Source: Neopestalotiopsis rosae
Taxonomy: Eukaryota; Ascomycota; Sordariomycetes; Amphisphaeriales; Sporocadaceae
Assembly: GCA_023078685.1 (NCBI GenBank)
Contig: JALGAS010000006.1
Span: 2,418,001-2,482,000 of the forward strand
Direction of reading: 5' to 3'
Length of the DNA stretch: 64,000 nt
The position numbers and the translations under genes were made by a program. Below are positions 1-12,342 of the stretch, in pieces (position 1 is the stretch's first letter; each line of letters opens with the position of its first letter). Below the pieces are notes generated by a model. That model made no database searches. It was not told where the DNA came from and saw only the letters and a list, made by a program, of their open reading frames with translations.

Positions 1-38
1 TTTTTTTTTTTTCTTCTCGGGTACGCCAGCCATCCAAC

Positions 39-398
39 TCAAGGACTTTTGTCGTCTGCTCTCCTCGCAGACTCTTCTAGAACTGAGTCATTATTCTGGG
101 GCCACGACTTGTCTCCCGTCTTTGATCCGTCCGATCCTGGCGAAACCTCCAACTCATCGTACGTGGGCTCTTTTCTGATCAGAAGCTGCAGGCGCCGAGG
201 GTTCCTTGGGGGGATCGGCGGTGCCGGCCCTTCCGCTTGCTCGTAAAATTCCTCGACATTGTTCAGCCACTCTTTCACACTGATCGGTGTGGCGAGACTT
301 GGAAGGTTGTCCATTACAGTCTGCAGATGCAAGGGTCTCTCCTCCTCGGTGGCCACTGGCTCCTCCTCATCCTGAGCTGGGACACTGTTTCTACTCAT
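39..398 (-). CDS. Small acidic protein of unknown function
   Basis: A single uninterrupted frame of 119 codons runs from an ATG at 398 to a TGA at 39-41. I do not recognise the family. The protein is hydrophilic. It has an acidic N-terminus (residues about 10-21, rich in E), a central segment with the tryptophan-containing stretch KEWLNNVEEFYEQAEG, a proline-rich PAPPIPPRNP segment and a charged tail. No signal peptide or membrane segment is visible. A TATTTATA-like element on the minus strand near 480-495 lies about 85 bases upstream of the start, which suits a fungal promoter. The gene stands alone close to the window edge, so an upstream or downstream exon could have been missed. It may also be a chance frame; the ordered composition and promoter element favour a real gene. 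Confidence 0.45.
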   Translation of the reverse strand: MSRNSVPAQDEEEPVATEEERPLHLQTVMDNLPSLATPISVKEWLNNVEEFYEQAEGPAPPIPPRNPRRLQLLIRKEPTYDELEVSPGSDGSKTGDKSWPQNNDSVLEESARRADDKSP

Positions 399-1792
399 TG
401 TTTTTGAGATGAGCAGCTTCCCTAGCCGTTGGGACGCGTTTCATTGCTTTGATCGATTGGGGGGTGACGGGTCTGGTCGATATTATAAATAGCAAATATG
501 CAAACATTCTAGATTCCATTGTCTGCCTCAATGATATGTGTAGGTGACTCGCTTGTTTGCCTTGGATAAAGAGTCGAATGACAGGACAATGGTGTTGCCG
601 GGGCACAAAATTCGATGACTGCTTGTCACACTTTTTCATTGTTCTTTTGTACTGGATCTGGACCTTTTCCTCAGCGTCCGGCCAACGAAGACTCCGAGTG
701 ACTCTGGCATGTCGTCGGTGTCAACGTGACCAGCGACGAGTCAAATGCCGTGTCATTTCAATTACCTTGTCCAGGTTGATCGATGACAGGCAATGAAGAG
801 TAAAACAAATCAATGAATTGGCATTCACATTCTATTGCGCACCATGGAGTTCTTTTGCTTAATGCATCGCACAATTTCGGCTCCCCATTTACTTCCACAT
901 GTAATGTATTTTGCAAAAGTCAACGAAGCAGCGACCGGAAAATTGCTGCTCTCTGTCTACAACAAAGAGATAATCATATTGACCAAAAGTTAGTAATTGA
1001 CTGAAAGTGAAACAACAAAAATGAGTGGGTATCAGCCGATCCCCCTACTCGAACCCGAGTGCTCGAAGGCTCGAGATTCTACACCCTAACGTCTGGACAT
1101 GTAGGCGGGGGGCACGGTTCCGTCAAGCCACTCGACCATGAAACCAGGGATCCTGCGTCAGGCGTGCCCAGAGACCGGTCATCATATTTGTTGAATTTCT
1201 TGTCCATTATCTTTATTGATATGGCTTCCCTTTCAATGCCCCACTGATTCAGTCTTGGGCCTTAATGGTTTGTTTGCTGCTGAGCGACCGTGTCAACCGA
1301 CTGCTGCACAGATTGGATACGTCAAACCCTCCTCCGATGTGCTTGATTTATTTCGAAATCGTATGGGTCCAATTCACATTCCTGATCACCGTCTCTGCGA
1401 TTCAGTGACCTTTTGACATTCCAATATGCTTGAGCACCATCACCAATTGATCCCCATCACTCTCTGCCTGGTGATATGGCTAATTGATCTCTACATTTTC
1501 ATTGCCCGCTCTATAGAATTTTTCAAGACAAACGAAAGCCATACCTTGACCACAATAAGAACAAATAGACAAGGGATTGTTGTGCACAAATACTTCAATT
1601 CTCAATGACAATGGCAACAATAGCTTTGTTGTCGAGCAGGTCTGATTAGGTATAAATATGTTTCTGTGGACAGTACTATCCGAACGTTAAGAAACCAATC
1701 TCGAATCAGATCCCTTCACATTCTTCTTACAGATCCTAACCCACAGCTATTCGCAATCTTCAGTTCATCTAACTCGTAAACCAGCATTCGAT
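399..1792. other. Intergenic, no gene recognised
   Basis: Only short frames without recognisable protein character occur here. A TATTTATA-type element near 480-495 would serve the minus-strand gene ending at 398. TATAAATA near 1650 would serve the plus-strand gene starting at 1793. Confidence 0.5.
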
Positions 1793-2299
1793 ATGGAGTC
1801 CAAGAACTGCAAGAGTGGCGCGAAGATGCAAGGAGTTCGGGCTGAAGCCGGCAGAGCCGCACCAGCCTCGGGTCTCGAGAAGACCGGACGCGGGACCTCC
1901 AAGTCACCCGATAGCGATGACCATCTCAGACGTCTTCGAACTCTCGAGTCGGGTCCCAGTGCGGATACCGAGGACACTTGGGACCATTTAAAGCGTCTTG
2001 AGGATCTTGAAGCTGGTCCTAGTTCCGGGAAAGCTGGTTCTAGTCTCGGGGAAGCTGGTACTGACCCCGAGAAGCGCAAGTTCAGCTTTGAGATTGGTGA
2101 TGAGGCGAAATTCACCGTCAAGAAGCGCCGACCAGACGGCTCGGTTATCCGAGAGGAAGACGGCTTGCTTGTGGACAAGAATGTAGCTTATGGTCGCGCT
2201 CATTATGAGTGGGCTGTCAAAACTGGCGTGTGGGAAGACTGGGTCGACGCGGCTGACTGGCACGAGAGTAATGCTGGATTCTCTGGCAGTAAGAAGTAG
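1793..2299 (+). CDS. Hypothetical protein with short internal repeats
   Basis: A single frame of 168 codons starts in a purine -3 context, about 140 bases after a TATAAATA element at roughly 1650. I do not recognise the family. The middle carries two related segments, DDHLRRLRTLESGPS and WDHLKRLEDLEAGPS, separated by a few residues. They are followed by a 7-residue unit present three times (EAGPSSG, KAGSSLG, EAGTDPE). The C-terminal half (from about residue 95) is more ordered, with KFSFEIGDEAKFTVKKR and a tryptophan-rich tail (YEWAVKTGVWEDWVDAADW) that may be the conserved core. There is no signal peptide and no membrane span. It is probably cytoplasmic or nuclear. Function unknown; the gene call rests on promoter context and protein composition. 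Confidence 0.55.
   Translation: MESKNCKSGAKMQGVRAEAGRAAPASGLEKTGRGTSKSPDSDDHLRRLRTLESGPSADTEDTWDHLKRLEDLEAGPSSGKAGSSLGEAGTDPEKRKFSFEIGDEAKFTVKKRRPDGSVIREEDGLLVDKNVAYGRAHYEWAVKTGVWEDWVDAADWHESNAGFSGSKK
2009..2071 (+). repeat. 21-base minisatellite, three copies, inside a coding region
   Basis: Three consecutive 21-base units (2009-2029, 2030-2050, 2051-2071) share the core AAGCTGGT followed by a C/G-rich half. Because 21 is divisible by three, the repeat adds 7 residues per unit and keeps the frame of the hypothetical gene at 1793-2299. Confidence 0.8.
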
Positions 2300-4432
2300 T
2301 CGATCAATAGATAGATTGGAAGCTTGTAGGCGGATTTTCTGGATATCGCGAAGACTGTGGGGATAACTTGTATAATCCAATTCTAAGCACATTTCCAACA
2401 GACTTTTCATATTGAAATTCAACTCCATCGTCTAAAAAGCCATCAACCTTCTGCTAGATGGAGTTATAGAGTCTTCGAGGGATATAAACTTTTGTAAAAC
2501 CTGAAGAGAGTGCGGGATCAACTACCCGATCAAGCCAGCATATGATCAGCACTGCCCATATCTGTGATTGTACTTTTTAATGGGCTTCTACGGTTAATGA
2601 AACGGTGCCATATGCTAAGGACTTTTCCGACATTGTACCACTTACACTTGGGCTGCCGACGCCGAATGATCAGATTCGGAATATGAGTGGGGTAATATCG
2701 AAAGAACCGCAATCCTCATTACACAGATTTTGCAGGGATTGCGGATATGAGACTTGTGCTCGTGGTTTTTCTTTACTCGATTCTGAACACATTCGTGTGG
2801 CCAATTTCGGTGTGTCTATCTTCTCCTTTTGGTAAGTAGCTGCGATGCAAAACAATCTAGTATAAGAAATACAGCTGCAGGTCTAGGGAAGGTTCAACTC
2901 TACAATCTACGATTTTGTTGGGGTCACATTCAATTACGCCTGGCGAATGAAGTCGAACACGAACACACTCAAAACTTTGACCCGGACCTTTTCTGGCGGT
3001 GGCTGTTATAATATAGGGTTCACTGCGAGCGCTATTGGTCTGCTCTCTGCATGATAGATGACTGCATAACCATGATGCAACAAAGGCTCTGGGGCAGTGC
3101 AGTCGCTTCCAGCCTATCGCTGGGACTTTTGTCGACAACCTCCCTATGATGCCATTGGGGAGCCATCCCTAGTAACAGCTGTTCCAAGACAAGAAGTTTA
3201 CACACTAGCGAGAAAGGGTGCTGTGTGGTCATCGAGGATAGACAAGGCTGCTAGGTACCAGGTCGCGGCGACTTCCGCCGTTTGTGCCGCTCTTTACTTC
3301 GAGTAAATGGTTCGAGTTGTGGTTGTCTCGGTGGGCAGAGAAGGAGCCACATTACAATTTAATGACGATGCGAGTTGATGAGGTGGACTTGATCGAGGTT
3401 CACCTCGTAAACGGAGAGAATATACCAATTACTTCTCAACTTTATGAGAAAGTGCATAAAGCTAATCACAGTGATGGTGTCGGTTTATATCGACAATATT
3501 CAAGCATGTGAACCATGAGCAGGTCAGCATACTCTGAGCGAGACTCGCATATCAATAATATACTTCTACTTTATAGGAAACATCTCTCCTCGCGCGGCGT
3601 GATGCAGAGTCAAAAAGCGCTGTGAGCAAAGCTGAGCTCCCATAACCGAACACCTACAAAACTAGCGACGATGGCGAATGAGACGCCCCGTTCCTCCCTG
3701 TTCTCTCATACCCTGCTTGGGCCGCTCTATGGGGGCAACACCGGTCTTCCGCTGCTGGGCCAGCTGGTTCCTCCAGTAATTGTGGCACCTGGGACATCGT
3801 CTGGTACCATCTTCCCCATATGCCGCAAACCATGTGCCGACAGACATACCGCCTGCCGGACTCCGTATCATGCCTACCTTCACAGGGGGTATTGAGAGCT
3901 TAAAGATGATGCTGCCTCTCAAAAAAGGCTGGATGGGCTCTCAACCTACATCTTGAATATGTCACAATGAAGGCATTGGTTGCTGGACTTGCTGGCTTTG
4001 ACCGTCGCAGACAGGATATATCAATGCAGATGGCCTGCTCGAACGACTTCCCATGACTACGTGCCGTGAGAGAAACCGTCACACCTAACGATTCCCGGCG
4101 AACAACTTCCCAGCATACAAGTGTCACAACTCTTGGACCTACCGATTTTCCTCGATCAAGACGACGCCCAATTGCTCATACGCTGAACAAATCGACCTGA
4201 AACGTCAATGTTCACAATGGCTGATTGCTCAATCCAATCAACCCATCCCAGCCATAATCTAATCCTAAGCATATTTGACAAAACTTTACGACTTTTTTCA
4301 CGTTTTCTTTTTCTTATTTTCTCTTCACAGTCAATATCATAAAGGTTCAAAATCATAATTAGTGCATTGCTTTCTCTCTCAATTATCTACATTGCTTTTC
4401 ATCCCATGGCGGCGCCGGCGGCGGCTCATGCC
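2300..4432. other. Intergenic, possible decayed gene fragment near 2605-2835
   Basis: No intact gene is supported. The plus-strand frame at 2605-2835 contains an FC-x2-CG pair (HRFCRDCGYETC) followed by SEHIRVANFG. This loosely resembles the second cysteine pair of GFA-type zinc domain proteins, and a GTAAGT follows at about 2834. No flanking exons could be assembled, so it may be a relic or chance. Confidence 0.3.
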
Positions 4433-5718
4433 CTAGAGGCGGCCAAGGAAGACGCTCTCCTTCTCCCCCGAGTAGACCTCGGGGTCCCTCTTGGTGTAGG
4501 TCAAGACCTTCTTGGACCAGAAGGGGACCTCGTCCCCGAGGCCCAGGTCCCGGAGCATCCGGGCAAAGCTGTAGCCGGGCCGGCTGCTCTGGTGGACCAG
4601 CGAGCAGAACTCGCCGGCGGCCGACAGCCGGGCAAAGTCGACCAAGGCGAAGCACAGCTTCACCCAGCGGGTGATGTGCTCCGGGTCGAGGGAGCCCACC
4701 ATCTGGCGGAACTCGATGGTGTTGGTGTTGCCGCCGGTCTTGCCCGCGGGCAGGAATCTTCGATAGCCAAACGTTCCTCTGACGGCGGCGCGCACTGTGA
4801 GATGGGAATTAGCTAACTTTCCTTCGATAACACAAGACGAGTAGGTGATGGACGGGGAAGTTGCTTACTCGGGTTTCGAGCGTGGACGTCGCTCGTGTTG
4901 CCCATCAGAATGGCGAGCTCCTCAAGACTAGTCATGGACCAGATGCACTTCATTCTGTGCAACAAGATGCCATCAACGCTGTCAGGGATGTGTTGCAGTG
5001 CCTCTTTCTGCTGGACCTCGTTGAGCGTTGCTTCCAAATCTCCCAACTCTCTAGTTACTTTGCCATCGCTTAGTCTTGCGTAGAGATGCAGCTTTCTGCA
5101 GTAACTATTGTCCCATCGAGACGGGTGCTGAAGGTTGACCAGGATATCATCTAAGATCCAAACGAGAACTGAAAACTTCTTCATAGTCTTCAGCGACAGG
5201 CCACGGTCTCCGCGTCCAATGTGGACATGCAAGCCACAAGAAGGGTTGATATGAACTCGAAGATTGCGCAAAGCTCGGCAGAAGACCATGATCTTGTAGT
5301 AAGCCTGAGCATCCGTTGCGAGAAGGACTTCGGACGTGACTTCTTTGCCGGCCCAAGCGTAGCCCTTGTACTTCTCCTCGTCTTGTTCGGCCTTGACGGA
5401 GCTGTCCATGATGATACGCCAGGCATCATACTTGACCACGTTCTCATGGGGCTCGACGTACTCGTCGTTGGCTTCGTCTCGGAGGGTGATGCCGTCGCTT
5501 GCGAGGCTGTTGAGGTGGCTGATGAGAAACTCGTCGATCTTCTCGGGATAGTGAATCTCATCGTCATCCTTGGCTCGAAAAACGGGACGGTTATCCAGGG
5601 GATGAGGATCCTCAGCATCCAGCAATAGCATAGGGACTAGGAATTCCATCTCGATACCGAAAGTCAGCGAGCCCTCGCGATCATCGTCGGTGATGATCAT
5701 TCCGTCTAGGTGAGCCAT
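4433..5718 (-). CDS. Putative amidoligase-family protein
   Basis: Two exons: 5718-4869 and 4794-4433, with a 74-base GTAAGC...CACAG intron. Together they encode 403 residues. The junction codon (A|TG) keeps the frame. Visible family hallmarks are the N-terminal FGIEMEF strand (about residues 20-26), NPSCGLHVHIGR with its paired histidines near the middle, and TNTIEFRQM with the conserved glutamate and arginine in the second exon. This combination is typical of the putative amidoligase (ATP-grasp/glutamine-synthetase-like COOH-NH2 ligase) family, predicted to form isopeptide or amide bonds; the fungal substrates are unknown. The start at 5718 was chosen because the family begins shortly before the FGxExEF strand; an upstream in-frame ATG at 5991 would add 91 non-conserved residues. 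No partner genes such as gamma-glutamylcyclotransferases sit next to it. Exon 2 is far richer in G+C than the surrounding DNA. Confidence 0.75.
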
Positions 5719-5940
5719 GACGGAAACTGTGATGAGGTCTTGGTTTGGACGTCGATCGCTATAAGATATCAGAGTAGGGTGTTCAGTGATGGGCAGAATG
5801 ACAATCGTGATCGTAAGCGATGCGCAGGTCGTTGTGCGTATAATCAATCGACTTTGGCGTCTCGTCGGATCTGGACAGTTCCTTGAAACTATTGCGAGAT
5901 ATTGATTCTTGAGGGATAGAGGGTGAAAATGGAAATCATG

Positions 5941-6188
5941 GGTGACAGTCTTGCCGTCGCGTTCTCTTGCTACTTCTGCAAGATCAATCAAAGATCGGGT
6001 AGTGGGTACAATGGGGGTTCAGATCGCAAGAGATGTGCTAGTCTTCGCGTGTTCTGTCAATGAAGTTGACTGATTGTTGCACCAGGTCAAATTGTTCTGA
6101 GCTTTCGTGGGATTTTGGCTTGTGAAGGGTGTGGAGGGATTACAAGTGGCAGTCTGCCATCGTGTTCTCGTACTGCTTCTGCAAGGTT
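5941..6188. repeat. Diverged direct repeat pair A
   Basis: Copy 1 at 5941-5985 and copy 2 at 6147-6188 share the order GTC..TGCC.TCG.GTTCTC..CT.CTTCTGCAAG. Several differences are G/A or C/T transitions (for example CCGTCGCG against CCATCGTG). On the minus strand both read as related peptides (DLAEVARERDG and NLAEAVREHDG). Confidence 0.6.
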
Positions 6189-6303
6189 GTGATGATTCTG
6201 TTCCTGAGGGATCTTTCGCAGATGGGCAGCTGTTGACGTTGATGCCTTCGTAAAAAAAAAAAAATTTTTGACGGGAAAGGGTACGATGTGCTGCTGGAGG
6301 CAG

Positions 6304-6514
6304 GCTGCAAGCAGAGAAAATTGCTGATTCTTGCCTTTTCAGCTGGCACTCGAATGGCTTGTTGACAGAAATCTGGTGATGCTTTTGGCTTTTTGAAATA
6401 CTATTCGGGGAAAAAGATTGAGTCACTGCTAGAGTCAAGTTGCAAACAGAAAAAGTTGTTGATTCTGACCTTGGCCATTGGCACTCGAAACAAATGGGGG
6501 TCGGTTGTTGACAG
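6304..6514. repeat. Diverged direct repeat pair B
   Basis: Copy 1 at 6304-6369 and copy 2 at 6440-6514 share CTGCAA.CAGA.AAA.TTG.TGATTCT, then GGCACTCGAA, then GTTGACAG. Substitutions are largely transitions. On the minus strand both encode RVP..K.RI.NF.CLQ followed by serines. Confidence 0.65.
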
Positions 6515-7730
6515 TCGAACAGGCAACTCCGCGTGGAGGAGACCGTTGGAAGGAGCCATTAGAAGCTGAAACCCGAAATCACGATGGTTGTCGTCGCCAT
6601 GGCAAAGCCAATTCCTGCTTGGAGAGGTCAAATATCATCGCCGACGTCTGAACACTCACGCCGCCTACCTGGATTGAACGAGGGCGCATTGTGACCTTTT
6701 GTGTTATATGATCTTTACCATGGCTATAGCACTCTGCATAGCGAATTTCGCCGTAAAACAAAATCGAGCCTTAACTTATTGTCTTCATGGTCTATGTGCA
6801 ATCCATCCGATTGAATGTTCTCTGGTGTAGCATGGTGAGGTGACCTGAACATGGCATTGGCTCATACCAGGCAGATTAAAGTGGATTGAAAGTAAGATGG
6901 TTTCGGGTTCCATTGGAAGTTTTGTTCTCCTTGATCTCACCTGAACTGAGATTAACATGGTAGTCCTACATGTTCTCTACAAGAATTAATAACATGAACG
7001 TATCTTGTGAATAAAGTCATGACCTTTGTGGTTCTGACAGCATGCCTCAGAGCTTTCTGCAGATAATAAATCCAGTATCATTGTTTCCCCTGTATGATCC
7101 AGGCGGAGAAAAAAGCCACAAGGCGGCTCTACACGTCCTCGAACTATTTACGAGTGACTTGACGTGATTTTTATCTGACTGTTGCAGGAATTATACACTC
7201 CTCAGACCTTGTGTGAGAGAATCAACTATATGCCGTCGGATCCATGGGTCAGTGAAGATGCAGCATTGCCCACGCCGCTTGCTTTATGCTTGAATGTCAA
7301 GTCGAGTGTCATCAGTCAATACGCCCTTACGTCCATAGTATTGGAAAGCTCTGAGGAAACGGCCCCAGATATCTAGTCATGAATGGCGATTAAGCGCGTT
7401 CATCCTCTCGTTATTGGTTCACTGATTCCATCCTCATTCTTCATATCTATCCTGTTATCTGAGTACATATCATAAAATATGGAGACTGAGCCGAAATGGA
7501 TTGTTACTAGATATCCAGTTTTCAAGTGACCTTTTTCACTTACTCCTTACTCAACGTCCCCCTCCATCCTATCTTTCCAGACCATTTCCATCTCATCTCG
7601 TGTCCCCCCTTTCCATCATTCCCGCCTTGTACGTAATAGCCCACCACAACATCAGACTTAAGCCTAATTATCACACACTCTCTTCAACAATCGATCGTCA
7701 ACCTTGTCGACGATTCGCATTAAAAGCTCC

Positions 7731-7814
7731 GGGGATGTGGTCTAGTGGTATGACGTTTCCTTAGCATGCTCAAAAGCATGGAAAAGGTTCTGGGTTCGAT
7801 TCCCAGCTTCTCCA
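7731..7814 (+). tRNA. tRNA-Ala(AGC) with a 12-base intron
   Basis: The acceptor stem GGGGATG pairs with CTTCTCC and is followed by discriminator A at 7814. It includes the G3-U70 pair that marks alanine tRNA. The D arm is GTC...GAC. The anticodon stem TTTCC/GGAAA closes a loop TTAGCAT with anticodon AGC at 7763-7765. A 12-base intron (about 7767-7778) follows base 37, the canonical eukaryotic tRNA intron site. The T arm is CTGGG-TTCGATT-CCCAG. Internal A box (GGTCTAGTGGTA) and B box (GGTTCGATTCC) are clear. Removing the intron leaves 72 bases. Position 6-67 is a U-U mismatch, which is unusual. The assignment is to alanine rather than proline, whose D arm looks similar, because of the anticodon and the G3-U70 pair. 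Confidence 0.9.
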
Positions 7815-7816
7815 CA

Positions 7817-7821
7817 TTTTT
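7817..7821 (+). terminator. RNA polymerase III terminator
   Basis: A run of five T starts three bases after the discriminator base of the tRNA-Ala gene, the normal Pol III stop signal. Confidence 0.75.
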
Positions 7822-8009
7822 GTCCGATTTTATGACGGATATTCACGATTTCTTCATTTTTGACGTAACAACCTCAAGGGGGTTCTTGGCAATAACGTTA
7901 TCTTTTTTAGTATGAAGCAACGGGAAGAATATTCATGGTGTAGCAATTATGCTCTCAACTCCTACCTACAGGTGTCGCCGCGATCTGCTTCGTACAACAA
8001 TCATAATTT

Positions 8010-10357
<2,348 letters not shown>

Positions 10358-10929
10358 CTTGTTGGACGTCGTGCTTGTATAGGGTATTGGCCGATGGAGC
10401 ATGCTCTCCTACTCATCAGGCGGGAAGGCTTGTTATAGAGCTAGATCTTGGCCATCTATAATGTCAAGACTGGGCACACCCCCAATTCTCCGCCGTCCCC
10501 GCACAATGCTCAGAGATCTTCAGGTACAGCGGATAAATTGGTCTGGATAAAGCGAGATGCGGAGATTCAGTTACAATTCGGCGACATTTAAACCGATTGC
10601 ATTTTGGAAGCGGGCGTTTTCCAATTGCACGTTATGTCCTCGCCAAGCCTGTCAAGAATGTCGCTCCGTTAAAGATTGCCCAACTTGAAAGGTCAACCAA
10701 GGCTTATGTCTCAAGAGTTGGGCGCAATGGAAATGACATCTCTAAATTGATAGGAAACTAGTATTGACAGATTCCATCACCAACTCTGTAAGCACTTAAC
10801 CTGCCGTTCTATATGCCAAATGTCTCTGCCTGAAAACACTTCTTCTATGAACCAGAAAGAGCTCGCTCATATACAGCCTGAATTGTCGCATTTAGTTAGG
10901 TGAGGGTATCGGAAAGCAGAAATTCTAGC
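10358..10929. other. Intergenic: presumed GH43 promoter and carrier 3' region
   Basis: No gene is seen. The half next to 10358 should contain the GH43 promoter. I found no clear binding site for the xylanase activator XlnR (GGCTAA) on either strand by eye. Confidence 0.4.
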
Positions 10930-12342
10930 TTATGCCTGTCCTTCTCTCATCTTGCGGAAGAAGTCCTGCGGGGGATGTGTCAGCTTCGAGTCAAAATCTT
11001 GCACGTCATTGCTTGCTTACCATGACTCCAGTGTAGACGACGAGCAGGATACCGCCACCAGGGCCAAGTCTGAGCACCTTGGGCAAGAATCCCTTGTACA
11101 AGGCAGCGAAACCTTCCTCCTTGGCCACAGTCATGACAGCGGGCCATGCCCAGTTGTACTTGGGAACGGTGCCTGCAACCTTCGGGCTGTTCTGGATACG
11201 AGACCTTGAAAGAGGAGAGTCAGTAGGGGCCATGCAGGGAAATAGCCAGTGCTGGTTGGCTGGCTTGAAGTGGGCGTGACATACTTGACGACATCCATGG
11301 GAGTGTTCAAGATGGTACCAACGGTACCACCAATGGAACCAGCCAGGATATCATTGCTGATCTGGCCCTTCTTGGTATCGGCCTTGGGCAGGAGCGAGCG
11401 GACCTGGAAGATGATACCAAAGTAACCAGCGTTCCAGAGAATGTGGCGCCACAGGGTACTCTCGAGACCATTGTACATGGCAAAGAGACCCTCGTTGGCA
11501 ATGGTCTTCTTCACAACGTCCAGGGGACCGCTGTACAGAGAGGCCGAGGCCTTGTTCTGGAGTCTAATCTTGACTGTTTGGTGTTAGTGGTCCGCTGTGG
11601 GCTTAAGCAGGTTACACTGCCAAGGGACATCAGACATACCCAGCTCAAAGGGAACGACCACAAAGGATTCAGTGGCACCGGCAGAGGCACCAGTCAGGAT
11701 GGACAAGCTCTGGTTCATCTTCTCGATACCGAAGGCCTCACGGTAGAACTTGCCCCAGGAGTCATTGGCGGCGAACTTGGTAGCACGCTTGGGTGCCTCC
11801 ATGAGAATGGGAGCCGTGATACCTCTGTAGAGTCTCGAAGCACTGTGAAAGACAATGAGCCGAAGTTCCGGGTTTTATTCGTCGGGAGTGCGTGCTTACC
11901 CCTCGTGGCGCACGATCTTCTGGAAGCAGTCCACCATGCCATTGTACGAGTCTGCGCCAGTTCCGGCACCAGTCTGAAGTTGCCTATGTTGTTGTGAGTC
12001 TCTGCGATCGGGTTTCGGGGAGCAGTCGAGGGAACAAACACTCGGGTCTTGATAACATCAAGAGGGTACCTGGATAAACGGTTAGCCGACGACAATTGGT
12101 GTCGCGTGGGTGCACAATCTCGACTTACATAACCAGAATCTGCACAGGAAGCCATCGATTAGCAAACACGGCCCTGAAGTAGTCGCGCGACAGACAAATG
12201 ACTGACCTCCGACACACCAGCGACGGCGCCTATAATGGTTGTTCATCAGTATCGCGTGATCAGCCTCCCGATGGGAATTGATGTCCGATTACTTACCGGC
12301 GGCGAACTGGTACACGAAGGGGAGGGGCTTGGGATCAGACAT
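10930..12342 (-). CDS. Mitochondrial 2-oxodicarboxylate carrier (Odc1/Odc2 type)
   Basis: Nine exons encode 301 residues: 12342-12297, 12229-12207, 12139-12129, 12069-12040, 11983-11900, 11842-11640, 11573-11285, 11204-11021 and 10965-10930. Three carrier repeats each hold a PxDxxK/R-type signature: YPLDVIKTR, VPFELVKIR and TPMDVVKSR, with GxxxG-rich odd helices between them. The length and the start MSDPKPLPFVYQFAAGAVAG match the inner-membrane carriers that exchange 2-oxoadipate and 2-oxoglutarate between mitochondria and cytosol, which link to lysine metabolism. The family assignment is firm; the transported substrate is inferred from overall resemblance to yeast Odc1/Odc2. The first four exons are unusually small (46, 23, 11 and 30 bases). 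Confidence 0.87.

Larger units (their letters stand above)
5719..7730. other. Gene-poor region with diverged short duplications
   Basis: No gene is supported. Two pairs of diverged repeats (5941-5985 with 6147-6188; 6304-6369 with 6440-6514) account for much of 5.9-6.6 kb. From 6640 to 7730 I see AT-rich sequence without recognisable features, apart from flanking sequence of the tRNA gene. Confidence 0.5.

Noticed and set aside
4367..4816. 149-codon plus-strand frame
   Set aside because: Antisense of the amidoligase second exon; Ala/Gly/Pro-rich without domain.
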